A DNA stretch of 64,000 nt from Paludibacteraceae bacterium (GTDB taxonomy: Bacteria > Bacteroidota > Bacteroidia > Bacteroidales > Paludibacteraceae), in contig JAFOFC010000038.1 in the NCBI GenBank assembly GCA_017387515.1, forward strand, positions 16,719 through 80,718. Reading direction: 5' to 3'. The translations under genes and the position numbers were made by a program. Positions 36,011-44,946 of this stretch are shown in pieces. The stretch's first letter is position 1; every line of letters starts with the position of its first letter. The notes under the pieces were generated by a model. It did no database searches, had not been told where the DNA came from, and worked only from the letters and a program-made list of their open reading frames with translations.

Positions 36011-36625
36011 TTATTGAAAAAAAGTGCAAAATGGCAAAAACAACATGGTAAAGAACCCTAAAGCATATCCTGCTATCAATTGAGCTGCCGAGTGCGCCTT
36101 TAACTCTAATCGCGCCCATGTAACCCAACCGGAGGACAAAGATAATACAATTATTAGAAATAACGGCATTTTATAAGAAAAAAAACTAAAAAAAATGACA
36201 AAACCCATCAACCCACCCATTCCTGTGGCGTGTGCGCTGATTTTCCAGAAGAAATTTACGATATAAACTACCGCTAATGCCGCAAAAGCACCCACCCATA
36301 AATAGGTATAATACGGCACTACTCCAAAATAATGGCTAAAAAAAGCAATCAAAGCATAGGCAGACAAGGTAAATAAGTAAGCCCACTTGCGTTCGTGCCT
36401 ATCAGAAGCTTGCGAGGTTGTAATAACTTTTAATAGCCGCAATATAATATACCATATAATAGGCAGCACAACCGCCAGCAAAAACGAAATGCCCAAAATG
36501 GCCATTTTTAGCACTGGCGAATACTCGTAAAAAAACGAACTTACCCCCATCAACCCTATTCCATAAGCAGGAATTAACAAGGGTTGAAAGAGGTAAGTTG
36601 GTATTAATGCTAACAATCGACGCAT
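36011..36625 (-). CDS. PAP2-like integral membrane protein (degenerate phosphatase motif)
   Basis: 204 residues, about six membrane helices. WKISAHATGMGGLMG (about residues 128-142) stands where PAP2 phosphatases have PSGH, and ARLELKAHSAAQLIAGYALG (about 170-190) resembles the SRxxxxxHxxxD motif. The first KxxxxxxRP motif is not seen, so activity is doubtful. It follows ackA by 3 bases and is probably the last gene of pta-ackA. Confidence 0.75.
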   Translation of the reverse strand: MRRLLALIPTYLFQPLLIPAYGIGLMGVSSFFYEYSPVLKMAILGISFLLAVVLPIIWYIILRLLKVITTSQASDRHERKWAYLFTLSAYALIAFFSHYFGVVPYYTYLWVGAFAALAVVYIVNFFWKISAHATGMGGLMGFVIFFSFFSYKMPLFLIIVLSLSSGWVTWARLELKAHSAAQLIAGYALGFFTMLFLPFCTFFQ

Positions 36626-36628
36626 AAA

Positions 36629-37822
36629 TTACGCAATCAATTCTAAAGTATCCGAAGCAATCATAAATTCTTCGTCGGTAGGAACTACCACCACTTTTAC
36701 TTTTGAAGTAGGTTTAGTAATAATAATTTCTTCGCCTTTTGTATCGTTGGCCACTTCGTCTAACTCTATACCCATAAAGGCAAGTTCGTTGCATATTTGT
36801 GCACGAAGGCCAATTTGGTTTTCGCCAACACCACCTGTAAAGACAATGACATCTACACCACCCAATGCTGCGGTATAAGCGCCAATGTATTTTTTAATGC
36901 GATACGCATACATAGACATCGCTAGTACAGCCTTAGGATCGCCTGCTTTATCGGCTGCTTCGATATCACGCATATCCGACGACAAACCAGAAATACCTGC
37001 TACGCCACCTTTTTTATTAAGGTAATCAGAAATTCCTTTAGCATCCAATCCTTCTTTTTCCATTAAATAGGTAACAGCACCAGCGTCAATATCGCCACAG
37101 CGGGTACCCATCAACAAACCTTCTAGTGGTGTAAAGCCCATGGATGTATCTACCGATTTACCATCTTTAATAGCGGTAATAGAGCCACCATTACCTACGT
37201 GGCAGGTAATAATTTTGGTTCCTTCTGCCTGAATGCCTAAAAATTCGCATACGCGTTGCGAAACATAACGATGGCTGGTGCCATGAAAACCATAACGACG
37301 CACACCGTATTTTTGATAAGCCTCGTAAGGAGTACCATACATAAATGCATGCGCTGGCATGGTTTGATGGAATGCCGTATCGAATACAGCTACTTGTGGT
37401 ACACCTGGCAAAATGGCAGCCATGGTTTCAATGCCCAACAAGTTGGCTGGATTGTGAAGTGGAGCCATATCGCTACATTCTTTAATGGTAGCAATTACCT
37501 CGTCGGTAATCAACACACTGCTGTTGAATTTTTCGCCTCCGTGCACTACACGATGCCCTACTGCACCAATTTCTTGCAACGATTTAATAGCACCGTATTG
37601 TTCGCTGGTAAGAATAGACAAAATCAATTCGATAGCGGTTTTATGCTCGGGAATGGCTTTTTCTACCACTACTTTTTCGCCACTAGGCAAGGTAAATTTA
37701 ATAAAAGCGCCTTCTAAACCTACTTTTTCTACTCCACCTTGCGCAATTACGCTTTTTTGCTCCATGTCAAATAATTTGTATTTAACAGACGAGCTACCAC
37801 AGTTTAAAACTAATATTTTCAT
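36629..37822 (-). CDS. ackA: Acetate kinase
   Basis: 397 residues. MKILVLNCGSSSVKYKLFD opens the ASKHA fold. GHRVVHGGEKF, DTAFHQTMP, RRYGFHGTSHRYV and HVGNGGSITAIKDG with MGFTPLEGLLMGTRCGDID follow, all catalytic blocks. It makes ATP and acetate from acetyl phosphate. It starts 2 bases after pta. The pair supports fermentative acetate production. Confidence 0.98.
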   Translation of the reverse strand: MKILVLNCGSSSVKYKLFDMEQKSVIAQGGVEKVGLEGAFIKFTLPSGEKVVVEKAIPEHKTAIELILSILTSEQYGAIKSLQEIGAVGHRVVHGGEKFNSSVLITDEVIATIKECSDMAPLHNPANLLGIETMAAILPGVPQVAVFDTAFHQTMPAHAFMYGTPYEAYQKYGVRRYGFHGTSHRYVSQRVCEFLGIQAEGTKIITCHVGNGGSITAIKDGKSVDTSMGFTPLEGLLMGTRCGDIDAGAVTYLMEKEGLDAKGISDYLNKKGGVAGISGLSSDMRDIEAADKAGDPKAVLAMSMYAYRIKKYIGAYTAALGGVDVIVFTGGVGENQIGLRAQICNELAFMGIELDEVANDTKGEEIIITKPTSKVKVVVVPTDEEFMIASDTLELIA

Positions 37823-37824
37823 AA

Positions 37825-38820
37825 TTAATGACGTGCTTGATCGGATGTTATTACTACCATTTTTACAATATCTTCTACGCTACAACCGCGCGACAAATCG
37901 TTAACAGGAGCTGCCATACCTTGCAAGATAGGGCCCAAAGCTACTGCACCCGACATACGTTGGGTTAATTTATAGCCAATATTGCCTGCATCCAAGTTAG
38001 GGAATACCAATACGTTGGCAGTTCCACGCAAAGGACTATTAGGCGCTTTTTGAGCGGCTACTTTAGGAACAATGGCTGCATCCAATTGCAATTCGCCATC
38101 AATTACCAACTCAGGAGCTAGCTCGCGTGCCATACGGGTAGCTTCAATCATTTTATCGGCCGATTCGTTTTTAGCGCTACCATGGGTAGAAAAGCTTAAC
38201 ATAGCCACACGAGGCATCATACCTGCCAAACCTTGAGCAGTAGCCGCACTAACAATAGCAATCTCTGCCAACTGTTTAGCATCTGGATTAGGTGTTACAG
38301 CACAGTCGGCAAACAACAACATACCGTCATCGCCGTAGTGGGTAGGTGTAATCATTAAGAAAGCACCCGATACCACACTAATGCCTTTTTTCATTTTGAT
38401 AATTTGCAAAGCAGGACGCAATACATTGCTTGTGGCATTTTGTGCACCAGCCACTTCGCCATCAGCATCGCCATTTTTAACCATTAAGGCTGCCAAATAC
38501 AAAGGATCATCTACCTTTTTATTGGCTTCTTCTAGGGTCATCCCTTTGTTTTTACGCAATTCGAACAACAATTCTACGTACACTTCACGTTTTGGGTCGG
38601 TTGCAGGGTCAAATATAGTGGCCTTTGCAATGTTTTCTAACCCCCACTCGCCTGCTTGCGCTAACAAAGCATCGCGTGAACCAATTAAAACCACTTCTGC
38701 TAATCCGTCGCGTAATAGAATATCGGCGGCACGCATCGTTCTTTCTTCGAACGATTCGGGCAATACAATGCGTTTTTTATTCGCTTTTGCCCTGGCAAAT
38801 AATTTTTCTAAGATATCCAT
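37825..38820 (-). CDS. pta: Phosphate acetyltransferase
   Basis: 331 residues, the short Pta form without the DRTGG/P-loop N-terminal domain. KKRIVLPESFEERTMRAAD opens it. GEVAGAQNATSNVLRPALQ and MLSFSTHGSAKNESADK, with a closing NVLVFPNLDAGNIGYKLTQR, are conserved. It converts acetyl-CoA to acetyl phosphate for ackA. Confidence 0.97.
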   Translation of the reverse strand: MDILEKLFARAKANKKRIVLPESFEERTMRAADILLRDGLAEVVLIGSRDALLAQAGEWGLENIAKATIFDPATDPKREVYVELLFELRKNKGMTLEEANKKVDDPLYLAALMVKNGDADGEVAGAQNATSNVLRPALQIIKMKKGISVVSGAFLMITPTHYGDDGMLLFADCAVTPNPDAKQLAEIAIVSAATAQGLAGMMPRVAMLSFSTHGSAKNESADKMIEATRMARELAPELVIDGELQLDAAIVPKVAAQKAPNSPLRGTANVLVFPNLDAGNIGYKLTQRMSGAVALGPILQGMAAPVNDLSRGCSVEDIVKMVVITSDQARH

Positions 38821-38835
38821 ATCGATAATATATTA

Positions 38836-38875
38836 TGTCGTTTGTCGCTAGTCGCTAGTCGTTTATCGCTAGTTT
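38836..38875. repeat. TCGCTAGTCG-type microrepeat
   Basis: Short reiterated words (GTCGTTTGTCGCTAGTCG and so on) fill the spacer before pta. The same words recur at 22630-22655 and 41033-41085, and GTTTAGTCG variants occur near 43712 and 59420. Confidence 0.6.
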
Positions 38876-38880
38876 GACTA

Positions 38881-38888
38881 CAAAATTA
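38881..38888 (-). promoter_or_regulatory. -7 promoter box for pta-ackA
   Basis: TAATTTTG on the minus strand, 60 bases upstream of pta, followed by the microrepeat leader. Confidence 0.5.
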
Positions 38889-38915
38889 ACGATTATAAAT
38901 GAAAATGAGACCAGA

Positions 38916-39821
38916 TTAGTCTATTTTATTTCGGGGATGACACATTAAAATGGTTTCGCGTAAATACTGAGCACCCATATGCGTATAGATCTCGGTAGTT
39001 TGTATACTACTATGCCCCAGCATTTCTTGTATAACCCGCAAATTGGCACCCCCTTCTAACAGATGAGTAGCAAAAGAATGGCGCAATGTATGCGGACTAA
39101 TCACCGTTTTAATTCCGGCTTGCAGGGCACATTGCTTTATAATGGTAAAAAACATTTGTCGGGTAAGCATGCCGCCACGTCGATTCAAAAAAAGCACATC
39201 TGCACTTTCTTTTTTTATAACGGGCAAGGTATTTCTATCTAACAAATACAGTTTTATATCGTTTAGCGCTGTTTCTGAAATAGGCACCAAACGCTGTTTA
39301 CTACCTTTCCCTTCTACCTTAATAAACCCCTCATCGGCATAAATATCGGATATTTTTAAGCCTACTAATTCGGACACGCGCAAACCACAACTATAAGCCA
39401 CTTCTATCATTGCCCTATTGCGAGCGCCCTCGGCTTTGCTCATATCGACCGTAGCCTTTAAGGCATCTATTTCTTCTACCGACAATACCGACGGCAAATG
39501 CCTTCCCAATTTAGGCATTTCTAGCAAGGTAGTAGGATTTGCCTCTATTACTTCTTCGCGCAACAAATAACCATAAAACGATTTTACGCCCGACATCATA
39601 CGCGCCTGCGACCTGGCCTGAATACCCAATTCGGCAAGCATGAAGAAAAATGATTGTAGGTTTTCGTAAGTAGCATCCAGGCACGACAAACCTTGTTGGT
39701 TTAAATAATCCAACAATTTTGCCACATCGTTTAGATAAGCTTCTATGGTATTAGCAGAAAGCGATCGCTCTAACAACAAGTATGCATGAAATCGCTTTAA
39801 TTCGGGAACCATTATTGCCAT
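38916..39821 (-). CDS. xerD: Tyrosine recombinase XerD-like
   Basis: 301 residues. An N-terminal core-binding domain (FHAYLLLERSLSANTIEAY) precedes the catalytic domain, with Arg in AYSCGLRVSELVGL (about residue 150), HTLRHSFATHLLEGG (His and Arg) and nucleophile Tyr in SIQTTEIYTHMG. Length and motifs fit chromosome-dimer resolution XerC/XerD. No attachment site or phage genes are adjacent. It overlaps the upstream acyltransferase gene by 10 bases. Confidence 0.93.
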   Translation of the reverse strand: MAIMVPELKRFHAYLLLERSLSANTIEAYLNDVAKLLDYLNQQGLSCLDATYENLQSFFFMLAELGIQARSQARMMSGVKSFYGYLLREEVIEANPTTLLEMPKLGRHLPSVLSVEEIDALKATVDMSKAEGARNRAMIEVAYSCGLRVSELVGLKISDIYADEGFIKVEGKGSKQRLVPISETALNDIKLYLLDRNTLPVIKKESADVLFLNRRGGMLTRQMFFTIIKQCALQAGIKTVISPHTLRHSFATHLLEGGANLRVIQEMLGHSSIQTTEIYTHMGAQYLRETILMCHPRNKID

Positions 39822-40957
39822 GCTTTTTGCTGATTGTATACCGGATTGGCATACATCTGATACATCTTGTTGCGCAAGAATGCATCGTCGCGATTGGGAA
39901 GATCAATTTTTTGTAGTTGTTTTTCGATATATGCCAAGAAGGTTTGCTTGTCTTCTTCGGAATATTTATCGGCAAAATCCTGATTTTCAGACAACAAATC
40001 GGCTGCCACGTAATTATTTGGAAACAAATGATAACTTGCATGAATCATTTTGTCGATGGCTGCTGCTGCCACATCGGCCTGCATGGCGCGTGGCACATCG
40101 TTCCAAGCATCGGGCACTTCTAGCGGCCCAGCTACCACATACGATATCCTACCTTTATAAGACATAATACCGGTTTGCATGTTCAACAAATCGTCGGCGG
40201 GTTGCTTTTTGTAGTTAGCATCGTCGCGTTTTTGTTGATATTCCTTGGCTTTTAGGTAATCGCAGGGATCGTATTCGTAGTTAATAGCAATAGGCGCTAT
40301 ATTTAGGGCACGCAATTTTTCCACAAACGTACCTTCGCCGCTCATATTCAACATCTTAATAATAGCTGGAGCGGTAATATCATTGGAATCTTTGGCACGT
40401 CCTTCGCGTTGGGCAATCCAAATGGATTCGTTTACTTGCGTTAAAACGTAACGCATATAGGCCGACATGTGTTTGGAAATAAGCAACTGTTCGCGTACTC
40501 CCCCATCGCGACGCACCACAAAACTTTTATTTAAGCGAACCGCCCATTCTATCCAAGGCTTGATAAGCAAGTTATTACCGATGCCTATTTGTGTGGTCTG
40601 AAAACCATTAAAAAACAACATGGCATTCAAAAAGGCCGAATCCAACACAATGTCTCGGTGATTGGTCATAAACAAATAAGCGGCCGACTTATCTAATTTT
40701 TCTGCGCCCAACAATTGAACACCAGCAGTAGTTTTGGCCATTAATGCTTTTAATAGGCCAATAATGTAGGTAGACTGAAAATCATAAACGGTTTGCATAG
40801 AAGGTGCAGCTTGCTGCATCTTTTGCATCAGTTCGGGGCCTAACAACATTCCCAAAACTTGCTGAACCGTTGGTTCTGCTAACAGTTTAGGCAAATACAC
40901 GGCCACTTCCGAATCGTCAAAACACCTAATATCGTTAAATTCTGCTGGATATTTCAT
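39812..40957 (-). CDS. PlsC-type 1-acyl-sn-glycerol-3-phosphate acyltransferase-like protein
   Basis: 381 residues, longer than a minimal PlsC. The acyltransferase motif NHRDIVLDSAFLN (HxxxxD form, about residue 98) and a downstream block SFVVRRDGGVREQL and IWIAQREGRAKDSND fit the glycerophosphate acyltransferase superfamily. It likely acts in phospholipid or lipid A-like acylation at the inner membrane. It has its own -7 box and is coupled to xerD. Confidence 0.85.
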   Translation of the reverse strand: MKYPAEFNDIRCFDDSEVAVYLPKLLAEPTVQQVLGMLLGPELMQKMQQAAPSMQTVYDFQSTYIIGLLKALMAKTTAGVQLLGAEKLDKSAAYLFMTNHRDIVLDSAFLNAMLFFNGFQTTQIGIGNNLLIKPWIEWAVRLNKSFVVRRDGGVREQLLISKHMSAYMRYVLTQVNESIWIAQREGRAKDSNDITAPAIIKMLNMSGEGTFVEKLRALNIAPIAINYEYDPCDYLKAKEYQQKRDDANYKKQPADDLLNMQTGIMSYKGRISYVVAGPLEVPDAWNDVPRAMQADVAAAAIDKMIHASYHLFPNNYVAADLLSENQDFADKYSEEDKQTFLAYIEKQLQKIDLPNRDDAFLRNKMYQMYANPVYNQQKAWQ

Positions 40958-40985
40958 AATTTATGCCTCTTGGTTTGTATGTTAA

Positions 40986-40993
40986 CAAAGATA
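40986..40993 (-). promoter_or_regulatory. -7 promoter box for the acyltransferase-xerD unit
   Basis: TATCTTTG on the minus strand, 28 bases upstream of the acyltransferase start. Confidence 0.6.
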
Positions 40994-41074
40994 CGTAAAA
41001 TAAATGAGAAATAGGATATTTGTTTTTGAATAATCGTTTAGTCGTTTAGTCGACTTGTGACCTTTGACCTTCGA

Positions 41075-41527
41075 CTAGCGACTGCTAGACTGTTTGCTGA
41101 GCGAAGAATTGTAGTAGCGGGCATCGCCCGTAACTTCTTTACCGGCCCATATAGGCATTTCAAAGGCCTCGTCTTCGCTTTCAAGTTCAATTTCTGCTAG
41201 CAATAATCCTTGGTGCGCGCCCAAAAACTCGTCCACTTCCCATATTTTTCCACCCACTTCTACTTTGTAACGTATTTTCTCGATGGGCGGATAAAGGCTC
41301 AGTTTCATCATCTGGCGAGCATCCTCTAGGGGAATTTCGTACTCAAATTCGGCACGCGAAAAACCTTGCGTTTTGCCTTTGATGGTAAGATAAGCCTTAT
41401 CTTCGGCAATGCGCACGCGCAAAGTACAGCCGTTTTCGGCCAAATATCCTTGCTGAAAATAACATCCTTTATTGGGTTTTACCCATTGGGTTTTGTCTAC
41501 TAAAAATTTACGTTCAATTTCTATCAT
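41075..41527 (-). CDS. CYTH-domain protein (triphosphate tunnel enzyme)
   Basis: 150 residues. MIEIERKFLVDK carries the ExExK signature. Paired charged strands (TLRVRIAEDKAYLTIKGK, EFEYEIPLEDA, EIELESEDEAFEMP) build the tunnel that binds triphosphate substrates, often tripolyphosphate. The last five residues and stop (QSSSR, TAG) lie in the AGTCGCTAG microrepeat that continues downstream, so the C-terminus has been reset by repeat sequence. Confidence 0.93.
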   Translation of the reverse strand: MIEIERKFLVDKTQWVKPNKGCYFQQGYLAENGCTLRVRIAEDKAYLTIKGKTQGFSRAEFEYEIPLEDARQMMKLSLYPPIEKIRYKVEVGGKIWEVDEFLGAHQGLLLAEIELESEDEAFEMPIWAGKEVTGDARYYNSSLSKQSSSR

Positions 41528-41799
41528 ATTATAGCGGGCTGCGCCCTTTGGTGATGCGATTAGTTCGCTTTGCTCACGATGATTTTTTGTGCAAGGCGAG
41601 CGCAGAACAAATTGATTTGTTATGCCGAGCCGCAGCCAAAAATCATGAGGGCGAAGCCCGAGTAATCGTTGATTTGCTCGCTGCGCTCACGTTGAATCGT
41701 TACGATTCAACGATTTAACGATTCTGCGATACGATTCATCAATTATTCGGGCCCTTCGACAAGCTCAGGGACCGAAAGGGAAACGACAAGCGACGGCAA
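41528..41799. repeat. Repeat-rich intergenic mosaic with dispersed hairpin copy A
   Basis: No gene is seen. It holds an inverted pair ATGATTTTTTG / CAAAAATCAT (41579-41589 with 41637-41646), runs of AACGATT/GATTC words around 41690-41740, and copy A of the dispersed hairpin at 41746-41776. In copy A, TTCGG and CCGAA arms enclose CCCT-TCGACAAGCTC-AGGG. Confidence 0.7.
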
Positions 41800-42573
41800 C
41801 TATTCTATATTCTTGCGTAGGCGTTTTAAGTACTCTTGTAATTTAACGGTGTCTTTTGAATCGATCAACGCCAACAAATCTTTTAATTCTTTGCGAATGT
41901 TTTCTACTTGGCCCGATGTAAAGGGATTGAACAAAATTTCGGTAAGCAAATAGTCGTCTTCCGAGAACAACCCACGCGCTATGGCCATGTGTTTTTGAAA
42001 CGTGGTACCAGGAGCATCTTGATGCTTCATTACCGCAGCAAATACCATGGTCGACACAAAGGGAATAGAAAGCGAGTAAGCAATGGTTTCGTCGTGTTCT
42101 ACAAACGTGTACTCAAATATATTAAGGTGTAAACTTTGGTATAAATCTTTAAAGAACACCTTGCCCATGTGGTCGGACTCGGAAATAATAATGGCGTTTT
42201 GTCGGCTCAAATCCTCTAAATTGGCAAAAGTAGGGCCAAACATAGGGTGGGTAGACACATAACGCATGCCACAGCTGGCATAAAATTCGGGCAAACCCGT
42301 TTTTACCGAGGCAATATCAGCAATAATGCACGTTTTAGGCAAATAAGGCAACACAGCCTTAAAGGCATCGATGGTATGGTTTAGCGACACACAATTAATC
42401 AGCAATTCGGGCTCAAACGCCTGCACCTCTTGATACGTGGTCATGCGATAGGTATTGAACACAAAACGTAGGTTTTTAGGATTGACATCAAAAATGGCAA
42501 CCTCGTGATCCATACACAATACATCGGTTAAAAACGTGCCCATCTTTCCGGCACCAAGAACTAGAATTTTCAT
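41800..42573 (-). CDS. tyrA: Prephenate dehydrogenase-like protein
   Basis: 257 residues. Rossmann motif VLGAGKMGTFLTDVL at the N-terminus, STHPMFGPTFANLEDL (about residue 110) with the substrate-binding HPMFGP block, and a helical C-terminal domain. It oxidatively decarboxylates prephenate to 4-hydroxyphenylpyruvate for tyrosine. It is short because no chorismate mutase or ACT domain is fused; the mutase is in the gene upstream. Last gene of the pheA operon. Confidence 0.92.
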   Translation of the reverse strand: MKILVLGAGKMGTFLTDVLCMDHEVAIFDVNPKNLRFVFNTYRMTTYQEVQAFEPELLINCVSLNHTIDAFKAVLPYLPKTCIIADIASVKTGLPEFYASCGMRYVSTHPMFGPTFANLEDLSRQNAIIISESDHMGKVFFKDLYQSLHLNIFEYTFVEHDETIAYSLSIPFVSTMVFAAVMKHQDAPGTTFQKHMAIARGLFSEDDYLLTEILFNPFTSGQVENIRKELKDLLALIDSKDTVKLQEYLKRLRKNIE

Positions 42574-42581
42574 TAGTTTAG

Positions 42582-42650
42582 AGTTAGGAGTTAGGGGTTA
42601 GGAGTTAGGAGTTAGGATTATTCCAAATTCCTAATTCCTCATTCCTAATT
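42582..42650. repeat. Inverted heptad arrays between aroG-type gene and tyrA
   Basis: Five GTTAGGA/GTTAGGG units (42582-42620) are followed by the complementary CCTAATTCCTCATTCCTAA stretch (42630-42649). A transcript would fold into one long hairpin. The unit is the same as the array after aroB. Confidence 0.8.
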
Positions 42651-43711
42651 TATTTTATAATTTCCATTTGAATACGTACCGATTCTTCGTGCACCGCCTC
42701 TAAGTATTTACGAATAAAATCGGCCGACATACCCAAACGTTCGCCCATGATGATGCGTTTTTGCATAATTTCGTCGTAACGACCAGTTTGCAAGACTTGC
42801 ATGTTGTGCTCTTTTTTGTACAAACCAATTTCGCGCGAGATGCGCATACGTTTGGCAAGCAATTCCAATAGTTCGTTGTCGGTGGTATCAATTTGCTTGC
42901 GCAAGGTACTTAAGCTTTCAGATTCTTTTTTCATATCACGAATAACTAGGGTATCGATTACATAATCCAAGATATCGGGAGTAAGCTGCTGTGCGGCATC
43001 GCTCCAAGCCTTATCGGGATTACAATGCGATTCGATCATTAGCCCGTCAAAACCCAAGTCCATGGCTTGTTGGCAAAGAGGGGCTATCAATTCACGTTTA
43101 CCACCTATGTGCGATGGGTCGCAGATAATGGGCAAGTTAGGATAACGGCGACGCAACTCGATGGGAATGTTCCACTGGGGCAAGTTACGATAAATTTTCT
43201 TATCGTAGGTACTAAATCCACGATGAATTGCACCCAATTTACGAATTCCTGCGTTATAAAGGCGTTCCATCGCGCCTATCCATAATTCAATATCGGGATT
43301 AACGGGATTTTTTACCAAAACGGGAATGTCTACGCCTTGCAAAGCATCGGCTATTTCTTGCATGGCAAAAGGATTGGCCGATGTACGGGCACCAATCCAA
43401 AGAATATCAATGCCGTGTTTTAGGGCTTCCTCGATGTGTTTAGCGGTAGCCACTTCGGTACCTACAAACATACCAGTTTCGGCTTTTACGCGTTGTAACC
43501 AAGGCAACCCTTCTACGCCAACACCTTCAAAACCACCGGGTTTGGTACGAGGTTTCCAGATACCAGCACGGAATACAGGCACTCCGTTTTTAGAAAGTTC
43601 TACGGCGGTTGCCATTACTTGTTCTTCGGTTTCGGCGCTACAAGGTCCTGCTATAATTAAAGGACGTTCGGTACTCATACCGGGTAGCGAAATGGGTTGT
43701 AAGTCTTTCAT
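42650..43711 (-). CDS. DAHP synthase fused to chorismate mutase (AroQ type)
   Basis: 353 residues. Residues 1-260 are a KDO8P-type DAHP synthase (PLIIAGPCSAETEEQV, FRAGIWKPRTKPGGFEG, WIGARTSANPF, PIICDPSHIGGKRELI). Residues 270-350 are an all-helical chorismate mutase (LRKQIDTTDNELLELLAKRM, ISREIGLYKKE). It thus makes the first shikimate intermediate and also prephenate. This fusion is common in Bacteroidota and probably allows prephenate feedback on DAHP synthesis. Confidence 0.96.
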   Translation of the reverse strand: MKDLQPISLPGMSTERPLIIAGPCSAETEEQVMATAVELSKNGVPVFRAGIWKPRTKPGGFEGVGVEGLPWLQRVKAETGMFVGTEVATAKHIEEALKHGIDILWIGARTSANPFAMQEIADALQGVDIPVLVKNPVNPDIELWIGAMERLYNAGIRKLGAIHRGFSTYDKKIYRNLPQWNIPIELRRRYPNLPIICDPSHIGGKRELIAPLCQQAMDLGFDGLMIESHCNPDKAWSDAAQQLTPDILDYVIDTLVIRDMKKESESLSTLRKQIDTTDNELLELLAKRMRISREIGLYKKEHNMQVLQTGRYDEIMQKRIIMGERLGMSADFIRKYLEAVHEESVRIQMEIIK

Positions 43712-43740
43712 ATTGTTTAGTCGTTTAGTTGTTGATGCGT

Positions 43741-44946
43741 TTAGTCGTTATTTTCGGGCACTTCGACAGGCTCAGTGACCGAAAATAGGTTTAGACTTTT
43801 GACTCTTTCTAGGGCTTGGGTTAGTTTTTCTTGGGTGGCGCATAGCGAGATGCGAACGTAACGAGCTCCATTGCTACCAAAAATAAATCCAGGGGTAATA
43901 AACACACGGGCCTGGTGCAATACTTTTTCGGTTAGTTCTTCTACGTTGGCATAGTGTTCGGGTATTTTCCCCCACACAAACAAGCCTACTTGATCTTTTT
44001 GGCAAGTACAACCCAAAGCCTCCATAATTTGCTCTGCCACAGCACGACGTTGGCTATACAATTCCATGTTCATGGCCTCGTGCCAAGCATCGTCATTGTG
44101 CAAAGCGGCAGCCGCAGCCAATTGCAAGGGTTTGAACATACCCGAATCAACATTCGATTTTACTTTTAGCACCCACTGTATAAAGGTAGCATTGGTAGCC
44201 ATCATACCTACACGCCAACCGGGCATGTTGTGGCTTTTACTCATTGAATTCAGCTCGATGCAGCACTCTTTGGCTCCATCAATGCTCATCATGCTAAGTG
44301 GCTTTTGATTGAGTATCAGGCTATAAGGGTTATCATTTACCACTACAATGTTGTGCTTACGGGCAAAATTAACCAATTTTTGATACAACTCTACGCTAGC
44401 ATTGGCCCCCGTTGGCATGTTGGGATAATTGGCCCACATGAGTTTTACACCCGACAAATCCATTTGTTCTAAGGCCTCAAAATCGGGGTACCAATGGTTA
44501 TCTTCTTTAAGGTCGTAATATACCACCTCAGCCCCCAACAATTTACTTAAGGCCGAATAGGTAGGATAACCTGGATTGGGCACCAACACCTTATCGCCTG
44601 GATTAACAAAGGCCAAGGTTACATATAAAATGCCTTCTTTAGAACCAATAAGGGGCAAAATTTCGGTGGCAGCATCTAAGGTTACGCCGTACCATTTTTG
44701 GTAAAAATCGGCAAAGCCTTCACGCAACTCGGGAATACCTATATAAGGTTGATAACCATGCACGTTGGCAAGCGGTGCATTTTCGCATAGAGCCTTAACG
44801 GTTTGCTCTGATGGGGGCATATCGGGACTACCTATGCCTAAACTAATTACGTCCATTCCTTGGGCGTTCATGGCGGCTACTTCTTTTAACTTGCGCGAGA
44901 AGTAGTATTCTTGTACGGTTTCTAATCGTTTTGCTGGTTGAATCAT
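43741..44946 (-). CDS. PLP-dependent aminotransferase (class I/II, aromatic operon)
   Basis: 401 residues. Fold type I aminotransferase: GIGSPDMPPSEQT, PLIGSKEGI, VPNPGYPTYSAL, MWANYPNMPTGA, NDNPYS and the PLP lysine in ELNSMSKSHNMPGWRVG (about residue 235). In this operon it most likely transaminates phenylpyruvate and 4-hydroxyphenylpyruvate, or prephenate. The last 13 residues SVTEPVEVPENND are the translation of dispersed hairpin copy B, so the C-terminal tail is repeat-derived. Confidence 0.93.
   Translation of the reverse strand: MIQPAKRLETVQEYYFSRKLKEVAAMNAQGMDVISLGIGSPDMPPSEQTVKALCENAPLANVHGYQPYIGIPELREGFADFYQKWYGVTLDAATEILPLIGSKEGILYVTLAFVNPGDKVLVPNPGYPTYSALSKLLGAEVVYYDLKEDNHWYPDFEALEQMDLSGVKLMWANYPNMPTGANASVELYQKLVNFARKHNIVVVNDNPYSLILNQKPLSMMSIDGAKECCIELNSMSKSHNMPGWRVGMMATNATFIQWVLKVKSNVDSGMFKPLQLAAAAALHNDDAWHEAMNMELYSQRRAVAEQIMEALGCTCQKDQVGLFVWGKIPEHYANVEELTEKVLHQARVFITPGFIFGSNGARYVRISLCATQEKLTQALERVKSLNLFSVTEPVEVPENND
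43750..43785. repeat. Dispersed hairpin copy B (inside the aminotransferase 3' end)
   Basis: ATTTTCGG and CCGAAAAT arms enclose CACT-TCGACAGGCTC-AGTG. Compared with copy A the inner stem CCCT/AGGG has become CACT/AGTG, a compensatory change. The element is read through as coding sequence on the minus strand. Confidence 0.85.

Noticed and set aside
38916-39821. Integrase of a mobile island
   Set aside because: The length, motifs and housekeeping neighbours fit chromosomal XerD; no attachment repeats or cargo genes are adjacent.
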